Assembly: GCF_002999335.1 (NCBI RefSeq)
Contig: NW_020312070.1
Location: 62,001 to 126,000, forward strand
Origin: Cyclospora cayetanensis
Lineage: Eukaryota; Apicomplexa; Conoidasida; Eucoccidiorida; Eimeriidae
Direction: 5' to 3'
Length of the DNA stretch: 64,000 bases
The notes beneath the pieces are model-generated. The model made no database searches, had not been told where the DNA came from, and was given only the letters and a program-made list of their open reading frames with translations. Below, piece by piece: positions 13,401 to 25,108 of the stretch (position 1 is its first letter; each line of letters starts with the position of its first letter). The translations under genes and the position numbers were made by a program.

Positions 13401-14468
13401 GTCCTAGCTAATAGCCACTGTCACACGGCGTGCTCTTGGTCTCAAGCTAAAATATCAATTTTTTCCTCTTGAGATTCGGTTATCCTCTTGCATGGTGGCG
13501 GACAGTTCGCATTTGATGCAAGGAGCTTTGTTTAAGGCTTGATGGAAAGTCGAGTGCTGTTTTTCATGAATCGGGTGATTTCTTAGGCCGGAAAGCTTAG
13601 TTGCATGCTCTATGGAGCTCATTGGAAAGGCGAAGCAACTGTGGGTAAATGCTAGGAAAGCGGAAATGGAAAGAGCTACATGCTTCGTGGCATTGTCTAA
13701 CTTCCTGTGCCTAGGGTCCGTTTGGCTTAGGGAACGAGGCCGGAGGGCATCCCTTGTATTCCAGAAATTAGCTATCTGAAAGGCTTCATATGGCTTTTGA
13801 GAGTAGGCCTCCATGCGGACACCCTCCAGGGTTCTATCTTTTCTCTGTTGGGGGTCAACTTTGCCGTATTTCATCCGTCCAGGAGGCTCATAGGCCAATA
13901 AGTAGCAAGAGTACATAATTAAAAATTGTTAATAGCTTCTAAAAGGCAATATGGTGTAGGTACGGATCACAGGCTAATTGTATAACAAGTAATTCCCGGT
14001 GTGGGTTGATATTATTGTAACAGCCTAAAGTACGTGGGAGTTAAGGCGTACGCACATCTGATCCCATCTGTTTATATTAAAATTCAATGTAAAAGCATTT
14101 AGATGTGCAGGGTGAAGCTGGGAAAATGTGATAATATGCACGCTTCGATGCAAAACTCCAGTGGCCGGTACGCGCGACTGTCCAGTGGTGCGTATGCCTT
14201 CGCCCTTCAGTGTGTATAAGCGCTAACTGCAAACCTCAGGGTAAAACCCCTTTCCATTGAGCTTTGACACTTGTAGAATAAATCAATAATTTGTTTCTTC
14301 TGTTCCGTATTTCGCCCTGGGATATGACGCATTGCAGCTCGGACGGAGACAGGCAGTACAGACATGTGGTCAATGCCCTTTCGTATTGAATCATTGAAGC
14401 GTTTCCCCATGTCTCATAATATGACTGTCCCTCGGTATTAAAGCCTTCCCTTTAGGGGGAGTAGCGCC
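10429..14468. other. Gene-poor divergent intergenic region
   Basis: About 4 kb between the divergently transcribed zinc-finger gene (-) and ABC transporter gene (+), so both promoters should be here. The longest open frame is an unspliced 153-codon minus-strand stretch at 13455-13916 with an ATG; its translation resembles no family I know and I do not call it. No tRNA, tandem repeat or mobile element was recognised. Confidence 0.5.
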
Positions 14469-17400
14469 ATGGAGCATCCGTCTCGGAGCAAAGGCTCCCC
14501 CGTAGGGGCGCCAGGGGACGCCGATTCGGGGGCCTCCATATGGCCGGATGAACCTTCGAAGGCAGAAAAGGGGCCCTCTCTTGAGGCGTCCTATGATGCC
14601 TCTGGGTGGTGGAACAGGTTGTTTTTCTGCTGGGTCAACCCTGTGCACATGCGGTGCATTGGCGGCTCAGTGGCTCCTAAGGAATTGCCGCGTCTGTGGG
14701 CAGGAGATATAGGGGAAATTAAGAGGGAGGCACTAGATAAGGCAATCCAAAAGGAAGAGCTCACAAAGATAAGACCATCGATCCTCAGGGCCACCCTAAG
14801 TGTGTTCTGGGCACCAATCTGCATTGCTTTTGCTTGGACAGCGGTCAGAGAAGTCCTTAATTTCGCCAACACGCTCCTTCTCAAGGAATTTCTCAGAAAC
14901 GATAGCGCACAATGGCAAGATTCATGGCATCAGGGTAAGGCTAGCGTTTCCTCGTGAATGCCTGCCTTAGATATCCTTCAGGTGCATTTTCATGGGGTCC
15001 TCTTGGCCTAAATGCGGGGCCACCAACCTTTAGAAGGCGATGTACAGGACGACATTCTTTATTAGAGTTGCGCCAAAGGGTCCATTTGCCTTGAGATTGC
15101 TGACACTGTCCTGTTTCATGGGCGCGCTTGTAGCAGGCCTGAAGGGTCCAGATTGGCTGTCATTCATCTGCGAAAAGGTGGTTTTGAAAGCCAGTAGAAG
15201 ATTAACACATACACAAAGCTGCATCTTGTTTCTGTATCACCTGTTTTGTTTGCAGGCCTCATCGCGGCTGGCGCTTTAGCTGCGGTTCAGCTGCTGCTTG
15301 TTTTCATGAACAGTCACTTGGACTTTTTCATTTGTCGCATATCCATTAGAGTCGAGGCGGCATTGCTTACTTCGCTATATAAGCGGATTCTGAATGCCGA
15401 GGCTCTTGGCTTTGCTGCGGTGACCATCAAAAGCTTAGCGGCGAGAAGAAAAGCACCTGAATGCTCAGGAGATGATATAGGGACTAGCCAGACAGCTAGG
15501 CAGGCAGCTGGACCGGGAGGACCCAGAGAAGTCACAAGCCGAAAAGGTGCAATCTTTAGTATCGTTTTCGTCGACATTCCGTCGATTGCAGAAATGGTAG
15601 TAACATTTGTGGACTTTGCGCTACTCCCAGTGAGAATTGCGTTAACGGCAACAATTCTTGTCATCCAGGTACTGCATTTTGATACATTTTAGGTCTTGGG
15701 AGCTAAAAATAAGTTCTAGCGGTTTCTTGCCTATGAATTTGAGCAAGCAACTAAACCTAAGGGCAATGGATTGGAGCAGACGACTACTGACTGCTTTTAA
15801 AATGCTTCTTGAGTACAACCAGGGGGGCCGCCTGCTCGCAAGCCTCGAAAAGAAGTGTTTCCGTCGATCATCCGTATTTGCCGTTGCTGCGTCCGGTTGT
15901 ATGGACCACAGGTTGGATCATCGTGCATACCTGCAATCTTAGCTCTACTTGGAATTGTCTTCTGTGCCGTCGCTTCCGAGGCGTTCAGCAGCAGCCTCAA
16001 ACTCCATTTTCTAGTGCGCCTTTCTTGACTGTAGACGAATACTCCCAAAGGCCTAGTTTCAAACTTCTTAATCAGTTGACTTGTGTGCAAGACTTAAATA
16101 CCCTATGGCCCGCTTTCATAGTAGTTCGACAAATTCTTAATGATGCAGATCAAACATAGCTGTCATGAAGCACACACAGACAAATGCGTGTAAGAATCTG
16201 TATCTGTGCAGCGATATAAAACTGTGTACATACAGATATTTATGAACGTATTAGTCAGTATTTGCGTCTCCGTACACATGCAAATGCATACTCATTTGCG
16301 TAGCCACCTCAAGCAGCAAAGTCGCGCCCCCAGGCCATGTTGACCATGTCTGGTTCGCTGCTGTATGTGAAATCCACACCTGTCCTGTATTCTCAGAAGA
16401 AGCGCGACACTCGTCTGCAACGCTGCCATGAATGTTTAACTGAAATGCGGTCTCTGAGGCTGCTTGGGTGGGAAGACATTGCGGAAGATATCGTAAACAA
16501 GCAAAGAGTGGAGGAGCTGCGATGGTGTTCCATCCGCATGTACTTATCAGGATTCAGCTACTGGCTGACCTCCATTGCTGGTGGGGCGCTCAAGGAAATT
16601 CCTAAACAAGTAGAGGCTTTAGCAGCAGGAACGGCCGTTGCTGCTAGTGCTGGGCACTTGAAAAGCTGCTTAACCTGAAACCGGATTTCGCATGGAGACA
16701 GACAAATGTCTCGAAGCTTCTTGCTTGTTTTTAAGGAAGCAATCAGCTTCCTCATCCTTTTTTGCGGCGCCGATGACTGCTCTGTTGATTGTCACAGGGC
16801 CTGTAACATCCGTCGCAACTTTCGCCGCATATGCCATTCCGTTTATTCAAGGGCGAGCTGGAGTAAGTCAGCAGCACCTTTTGAGGTGCCGTACAAGCTG
16901 CACCGCGAGTAACTGAGTACTTCACCTAACACGGCATCTAAAGTTTGTTGTTGGATTTTATTTCTTTCCGCGGTGTTACGTTACAGGCACTCACTATAAG
17001 TCCAGCTTTAGTGGTTCCTGTGATTCATGCAATGGATAACTGCATCGGCCCTCTTGCCGATCTACCATACACCATATCGTCTCTCATTGAAGGGCAGATC
17101 TCTCTAAACAGAATACGCTCCTACCTCTTCCGCCCAGAATACTTAGCAGCACGAAGTTCACCAGAAAAAACTGCTGAGTCTGCTGAAACAAAAAGTAGAC
17201 AACAGCAAAAACTGGAGGAAGAGCCATTGCTGACGGCTCAAAAGGCAGAAGACAGCATCCAAACGGAACCAAAATCGGGAGTATCATTGGTCACAAGCCA
17301 GGAGCTCATGGATATGGCGCAGAAAATGCTTCAGTAGGGACTACCCAGTGCTTTAGTACGGCCGTTTTTGCTATAGAGGTTGGGCAGTTCACTCAAGATG

Positions 17401-20400
17401 ATCCCATGAATTGATGTACGTCTCTTCATTTCCTTGAATATCATGCATATTGTGCATGCCTTTGCTGTGCAGAGCCATACATGATCCGACGCTTAAAGTC
17501 CGCTTCTTGGATGCCTCGTTTTCTTGGCTCCCTGTCCTTTCCACCCCTGGGGTGTCAGCTGCACCGGAGAGACCCCGGAAGGGCCTCTATCCGGTCCTTC
17601 TCAGCTACGAACATGATGAGCAAAGCATGCATACAACTTTTTCGCTCGATAAGATCACCCTGGACCTCCATTGTGGTGAAGTTCTCCTGGTTACAGGGCC
17701 TCCAGGGAGCGGAAAGACGACGCTAGTTAGCGCCATCTTGCACAGGGAAGGCCTGCGGCTGAGCGGTGGCGCATGCTACGTGCGCGACAGCTTTGTTCTG
17801 GACAAGAAGCAGAGAGAGCTAATGGATGCAGGCAGCACCAAATTTGACGTTTATGAGTGCACACTGGATCGACCGCCTGTTGGATATGTTCCGCAAGAAG
17901 CGTGGCTTTGCTGTGGTACAGTGAGAGAAAATATTGTTTTTGGAGAGGCTTTCAACTCTGAGACGTACAACGCCGTAGTAAACGCATGCGAGCTGACAAA
18001 GGATTTCGAATCATGGCGTCATGGCGATCTCCGGGTCATTGATGAAGGCGGGTTGGACCTTAGCGGTGGGCAGAGGGTCCGTGTGAACATAGCAAGAGCC
18101 GTTTACAGCTGCAAGCTGTATCAGATGAAGGTTGCAGCTTTAGGGAGCGAAGCAAAAGCTCATCTTCACAGCAAGCAAGAAGATCTCTCTGAATGCCTCT
18201 GGTCGGAGGTGTCTAGGCAGCTCGACGGTAGTGAGGGATACGAAGAGTTTAAGAGAGTTGCTGGCAGTTCCCCTCCATATCCAGAAACCCCCTCCTTGGG
18301 TTGCTTATCCTGCTTCGATGAGTGCTTTAATAGCCTCGATTTGTCTGTAGCCGGTCATGTCTTTCATAATCTTTTTGGTCCCCATGGGCTCTTGGCAGAC
18401 TGTGCAGTGTTAGTATGTCTGAACGACAGCTCCCTCATGGGCCTCATGCGGCAGCATGCAGGCCAGCACAGCTTCGACGAGTTGCACAGGCAGTATCATA
18501 CAGCAAAACCAGACACAGAAATCGGTTCGGAGGCGGGAACTGATGGGCTCATGCAGTTTTCAGTCTGCCGCTTAATTCAAGGAGAGATCACATGGAGAGG
18601 AGGAATCGACGAACTCAGGGAACTGGTAGGCGGAAAGGAATTGCCGATGAAAGAGGACGCAAGGACGCATATGGAAACAATTGAGAACCTAATGGCAGGG
18701 CATGAGTTTAGCAGGAAAGAAGATGAAAGTACGCGCGAAACCCACCAGGATGAGGTTTCCCCTGTCAAAGTGAACCAAGAAGCTTATGGATCACCCCGCT
18801 CGCTTGCCATTACTGAACAGTTATCAAGCGGCCAAGTGCACGCCGCATCGTACTGCTGGTTCGTTTCTAGATTCCTGTATTTTCCTGTATGAGCTATGCA
18901 AGCAAACGGAGCTTTTTTGCGGTTTCCTGTAGGCTCTAAAAGCGTATCTTTCTCTTCGAATATATTCACTAATCAGAAAACACTTGCCTTCACGTAGTGA
19001 GCACTGAACTGCAAGAATCGATCACTTGCTGTATGCTTTGTGGACGCCAAACAGGTACCTGAAAAACACGGGAAGGTGCCTAGCACTTTTATTTTTTGTT
19101 GTTCTCATATGCGGCTGCCTTTCTGACATGGCTAGCGATCTGTGGCTAGCAAAGTGGGCCTCCTTGGATTCACCAGCCAGTCACCAAGAAAACACCACGT
19201 CCATCCCCTTAGACGGAATCGTGGGAAAAGACAGCAGCATGCGCTCTGTCCACGGATACTTCCTGTGGATGTTTATAGGGTAAGAGAGTGATTAGCCCAA
19301 ACGAGCTCGAGATACACTAGGTCGCACGAAAATAACGTTTCTTTCTGATTTCTATCGAGTTTTGGAGCAGCCCCTTGCATATGTGCAGGTGCAACGATAT
19401 ACCCAGCGTCTCCTTTTTTCTGATACTATGATATTCCGCAGCATTGTTTCTGTAAATATCGCTTTCGAGCTAAGCGATAAAGCTGTTGCTGCCGCGGGCT
19501 CCTTGAAGGCCTCAACCATCATGCATCAAAGATTATGGACTGGAGTGTGCAACGCGCCCCTGTGGTTTTATGACCACAACCCCATCGGCCGGATCTTGAA
19601 CAGGTTTTCTGCCGATATTGCAGTGGTCGACTGCGGAATTTTTAGACGCATTGGATACACTTTCACGACTGCCATCTCATGTATTTTTTGTGTGGGTTTT
19701 CTTCCGTACACGGAGTAGATATTCGTGCCAGAACACACCGCCGCTTATCTTCTCCAGATAAAGCAAATATACATCACAGAACTTACAGTGCCCCGTCCTT
19801 TTTGCAAGGCCCCCTTTAATTTCTTTTCCCGATGCTTTAAACCGTGCCTCTATTTGAGAAAGTCCAACGTTTATCCAAGCCATCCATATACATATACCAG
19901 ACGCCAACAATTAATAGCATGAGAGCTCGCTCATCCGTTCTGATCTTCAAATATTACCTTGCAAAGCGTCTTTTCTTCTTGCTGGTGTTCTTCAGGCTAT
20001 TGTATTGAACCTGGCTTGCCCATGGGCGGTATTTGTTTGGCCAGCTGTTCTGGCTGGAGTGTACCTGCTGGTCTTCCGATATTTTAGAAGCTCTTCGCGT
20101 GAAGTGCAAAGGGCTTCCCTCGTATCGTTTTCGCCACTATGTTCCTGTTTTAGCGAGCTTCTTAGCGGACGCGAAGTCATTTCCGCTCTTCGAAAGCAAA
20201 AGTACTTCATCAGGGACATGACGCATCACCTCGAATTATGCCAGAGAACAAAACAAACGCAGTGGGGGTAAGAGCAGCGGATGTACAACTGATATGAGCT
20301 GAATTCGGGACCTAAAGCCTGATCTTTATACCACTAATGTCTGTTCAATGCTAACTGGTACTGCTGGCAGGCATCTCCCCTTTATCCTTGTTGAGACGCT

Positions 20401-22950
20401 CGCTACAGGCTGCTTCTGCCTTCTCGAGCGCATAAAATGTTTTGGGTCGATTCCAACGGCTCTCGATGCCAAACAGATGTAGTTGTACCCGCACTGGAAC
20501 ATAAGAACAGCTGAAAGTTGTACCGCGTATATCGTGTGCATGCGCGAATTGTGCGCAGGGTCAATTCCTGGTCCAACATTCGCCTCCAGCTTTTGCTGCT
20601 GCCTGTGGTTGTCCTGAATTCCGCTTTACCGCGCCTGCTTAGCTACTCAAACGGCGCTGTACCCGGCCCCAGTGGACACGCACCTGCTAAACAAGCAAAC
20701 CTAGGGCTGATAGGGTTAGCCGTTTCATATTCGCTTTCACTTGCAGGAGCCCTCCGCAGGTTCCTATTTAATATAACCAACATGGAAAGGGATATGTGCT
20801 CTGTTGAAAGAATCCAGGTGAGGCAAAGGTGCCGTGCACTCAAGAGCACATTATTTTCTTTGGCCATTATGCACTGCTGCATTTTTTGTGAAGTTCTGCT
20901 TTTGTTCTTCGAAAGACAAGAGAAAGGAACATATGTGGTACCTACATCTTGTAGCATCTCGTATACCACCATATATTGCCATACTGTGGCAGCGGCAAAG
21001 AATAGCCGTTCGATATTTGTGTGTTCCCCTTCACAGAGCTACATGAAGGAAACTGAGCTTAAACGATTGGATTGGATTGGCAGCACTGTGCATTCCATGG
21101 CAGGAGGCCTAGAAGCAGCAAGATGGAACCGCGAGGTTTGTCTTCCCTCAGCAGTGCTACCGAGAAGGCACTCAGGTCTTCAGTTATTGAATGTAGAAGT
21201 GAGGTACCGGACCTTTAACCGTGAAGACATAGGCACGTCTGATGCACAGCCCGCTGCCAGCATCGCGATACCTCTCTCTCTTCCATCCTCTCTCGACATC
21301 TTAGAGCAAACGTTGCTTCAGTCTAAGCCAGAGGTACAGCTGAGATCTGAGGGAGTAAGTGTGCCTGATTTGGAAGCCAGCAGTGCAGACGTTCAACAAG
21401 AGCATTCGGTCGAGGGCCGTCATGCGTACTTCCTAAAGCCGAGCATTCGAAACTTTTCCGCACAAATCAAAGCAGGAGAAAGAATTGGGGTTGTTGGCCG
21501 TACTGGTGCTGGTAAGCAGTCGCATCGTCTCTAGACACACCTCCCATGTCGCGCACTCAGAAAGTGTCAGTGGTCCTCCACCCTCCAACCCCCCAACATC
21601 ACAGCAGGGCGTTCGAAGAAGGGCCAAAATGTTGCTAGAAGGGCAATCCAAAAAGCTATACAGAAATACTTTCTATGAGGACTTTATCTGCAAAAATTTC
21701 GTAAAGGGTCTGGCTGTGGCTTGCCTTCTCAGGGAAGTCGACGCTGCTACAGGCTTTGTGTGGTTTGATCCCCTGTTACAAGGGAGCTATATTTTTAGAC
21801 GGCATCCGGTTGGACTGTCTCCCACGGCAAGTCATTAGAAGCGTATTCGGCACGCTGCCCCAAAAGTCAATCGTCTTTGCAGGATGGACCGTTCGCGAAG
21901 TCTTAGATCCACGGGTTAGCTCGACATCGCTGCTGTACGAGTGTTCGCGATTATACAGATCTCTATATGTTTATACATGCGTCAATGCTTACAATACATA
22001 TATTTGTATGCTTGCAAAGGCCATGCATGAATTTTGATACACGAAGGTGCAAGTATCCATCAGAGAATTGAAGCCATTTTACATACCTAGGAATGCATGT
22101 GTACAACACAATATTATTCTACACTAAGGAAGAGCCGTTGTTAGGGGGCAATGGGGAAGCGCAGAGCCTTTAGCAGGCCCCTTTAGGTCTTTGGGTTGTG
22201 TGCCTGTCGCTATGAGCTTTCCTGTTGCCTGCATTCCTGTTTTGTCGCTACATCTGCACACAGTCCTGTCTCAGCCTCTTTGGAACGGTGCGTGTGTTTT
22301 CGCAGCGCTTGCACTCAGATGCGTCGATATGGGAGGCTCTTCGGGCAGTAGGCCTCGTCTCGCTTATCCAGGCTCTCCCTGGGGGTGCTGGTTTGGACAC
22401 AGTTTTGCAAGGGGGAGGCTGCAGCATCCCTAGGGTGTCGAATGGTGGCCAGCTCGCCAGTGAGGGGGGCCAGCTGGCTGCTGCAGAAGAGGGTTCTCCC
22501 CAAGCTCTCTCAGCTCGTCAACTGCGGTACCTTGCACTGGGCAGGCTGATCCTAGAGGGCCCCAAGCTCCGCGTCGTGCTGATTGACGAGCCGCCGGCGG
22601 AAGAGCTCTGGCCTGTAGGTGACTCCAAGGAGAAAGACGAAAACAGCCATGGTGCTGGTGGAGAGGCGACGAGGCGAGAAGGGCAAAAGGACGGCCAAGG
22701 GGGTTCTACGCGTGGATGGGGGCGGCCAACAGCAGAGATTCTCTCAGAGCATCTTAAGGATTGCTGTGTAGTTGTCGTGGCGCACCATCTGGCGTCTCTG
22801 CGCGGTTGTGACCGCGTGTGGGTAATGTCGGATGGCTGCAAAGTGGGGGAGTGTCTGCCTTCGGACATTGACACAGAGCAAAAGTTTAGCAGCTATGTGA
22901 CCGCATGGGCAAAGGATAAGGCTGGAAAAAAAGGGGAAAGCATGCAATAA
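14469..22950 (+). CDS. ABCC/MRP-type ABC transporter (full transporter, no TMD0)
   Basis: ATP-driven membrane exporter of the multidrug-resistance-protein subfamily, order TMD1-NBD1-TMD2-NBD2. Fourteen exons: 14469-14934, 15256-15668, 15912-16013, 16397-16580, 16798-16862, 16987-17177, 17473-18858, 19055-19279, 19442-19691, 19996-20267, 20559-20817, 21037-21511, 21733-21914, 22306-22950; total 5,115 nt, 1,704 residues. ABCC marks include KKRDTRLQRCHECLTEMRSL after the first TMD helices and WFYDHNPIGRILNRFSADI in TMD2. NBD1 (~500-800): Walker A GPPGSGKTT, Q-loop YVPQEAW, signature LSGGQ, Walker B CFDE, but a ~60-residue insert between signature and Walker B and Asn where the switch His is expected. 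NBD2 (~1370-1700): Walker A GRTGAGKST (split by the 21511/21733 intron), Walker B VLIDEP, switch His in VVVVAHH, but signature LSARQ. The donor ending exon 6 is the least certain boundary. Substrate cannot be inferred. Confidence 0.94.
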
Positions 22951-25108
22951 ATGTGTGCTCTTGGAAGGCAGAGCGAAAGACACAGAGAAAGAAAGTCGGG
23001 CGCAGAGTGCCGGCAGACGGCATGGGTAACGGTCTTCATGAATGGCAAGCACAGGACTTTTGTACGGCTTGGCTTGCTTTACCGCTTTGCATCGTGAGGC
23101 ATGCTGGGGGAGGGGGGAGGTGCCTCACGGTCGGTATTCACTGCTGTATAGAATCCGGCTAAACAGTGGGGAGAGCTGGGGACTGGCTACCCACGCGACA
23201 GTGCTGTGCTCGTGTCGTCTCTGTTTTCGCACATATCCCAAGACGGAGGAAGTGCCTGTGGGTCTTGCGAATTTCGGAAGCATATTTTCTATGAGCACAA
23301 AGACGCGAGTCTAGCGGCTTTTGAGCACGGTCTAAGGGAATCTGTGGCAATGGCTGAAGGCTGATTTTCCAGCCTTGCAGTCGGTGTTTACTGGCATGCC
23401 GCCCCCTTGGCTCTTCGCTTCAAGCGATGCCAGTTTGCCAATAGGCCCCCCAGTCGCAAACAGGGGAGCAGGGCCTCTGGCTGCTCTCACTAGGAAATTG
23501 CGATGTGCGGAGACTGACACCAGTACACGTGTGCACCACAGGAGCTTCCAGCAGCAGGAAACGAAGCACAGCGTCGCTCAGCTCAATACAGTGCGACTTA
23601 TAGGAAGCCGGCTAGTCCACCAGGAAGCACACTGCACAATATAGCTCGCCGAGGGTAGGGGTATATTGAAGAAGGGCGTGCGTGCGTGCCACACGGCACA
23701 GCTGGCGTCTTGGAGTGCTTGCCATTCGGTAGGCAAGTTACACGCGTTTCCAACCAATAAGTGCCGAAAGTTTTTGCACAGTATTGACAGCAAGCACCCC
23801 CCAACCAAGGTGTTGCCTAACAGAATGCCCCTTGCTTGCATCCTAAAGGTACTCCTCGCATGGGGCCTACCAGGAAATAAACTCCGCCTTCAAAATGTTT
23901 TGTGCAAAGAAAACTGATGACAAAGTGCCTGAGTAAGCACCGGAAGGGATACTGTCGTGCCCGTGTATTCTTTTCGCGGCGCTTGTATCGCATCGTGAGG
24001 CCTGTGTTTATAGAGCCGCCTATCTGGAGCGCTTGTTACACCTGCCTGTGGGGAGCTTTACGATGCGTGGTCTAGGCGGAAGGGCGGCAACAAGCACGTG
24101 CTGCCGCCTCTCCGAACCTCCACCCGCTTGTGTGTATCGGCCTTCGCGGCTTTGCTGAATTAGGCGGCTCCTACGCCGCAGCAAGTATTCACAGGAAGCA
24201 ACTTTCACTGGCAGGTGCTAGGCTCTGCAAATTACGGCGTCTACTGGTACAAAAGAGAATAAGCAGAAAAATTGCAGCTTTCCCGCCTCCCCGAGGCCGG
24301 CGCATTTCAAACTGAAGAGACCGTTTCGGGGGCTCAATGTGCCAAAAGGCCGACACAGCCGCCGGCAGCACGATTGCGAGGAGATCTTTCAGAACCGAAC
24401 GTGCGAGCGGTTGCGAGAAAAAGGGCCATGTTTCGTATGGGGGGCAGAGGGATGGATGCCCTCGAGGCACGATGCACAGAGGAAGATGAGTGAGAACCTG
24501 GAAGGCGAAGCTTGAGCGTGGAGCGAAGGGAAAGCCCAAAGGACTTTCTCCGCACCGTCTAGAGTATGCTTCCTTCCGCTCGCTTTGCGCTTGTTTGTTG
24601 ACAACTTTCGTCCAAGTTCAGCAGCCGAACGAAGGCGTGGCAAGCAGGGGAAGGCGCCACTAGGGGAGTGCATGCACGTGCTCCCGGTCTTTTTCGCTTT
24701 TCTTTTTAGAGGAGAGGGCCGTGCACATATATATTTTGCCTTGCTTTCTCATTCCCTCGCTTTCTCGCTTTCACAGTATATAAAAGAAGCGCTCAAAACA
24801 AGAAAGGGGCAGTAGCATATGCCCATCTGAGCAAGAAAGGCTACATGGAATTCTCTACCACGTGTCCCTAGTCATCAGATGCTGGTTGCCTGCCGCAGCG
24901 TTGTGTCCCCAGAAACGCTCAGCGCTGTGGGCTGTATTATCCACTGTATGTACACCTCTAAGTTTTTGCCTTCGAGCTGCGCCTCCCTCTTCCTCATGAG
25001 GAAAAAGGCGGCGAGCTTTTGCTATGCCCTCCTCCCTGGACAGGCCGGCCTTCAGAGCAAACGCGCGCAGCGTTTTCCGCCGCACAAAGGAAGAAGAACC
25101 GCCCTTTC
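22951..25108. other. Convergent intergenic spacer
   Basis: About 2.2 kb between the 3' ends of the ABC transporter (+) and VPS51 (-) genes. Short open frames exist on both strands but none has a recognisable domain or a supported splice partner. It should contain both 3' untranslated regions. Confidence 0.5.

Noticed and set aside
13455..13916. 153-codon minus-strand frame with ATG
   Set aside because: No family resemblance, no splice partner, and such lengths arise by chance in 4 kb of spacer.
21733..21838. Frame reading LLREVDAATGFVWFDP as part of NBD2
   Set aside because: It would require a 25-nt intron; the acceptor at 21731 gives an ideal Walker A in the other frame.
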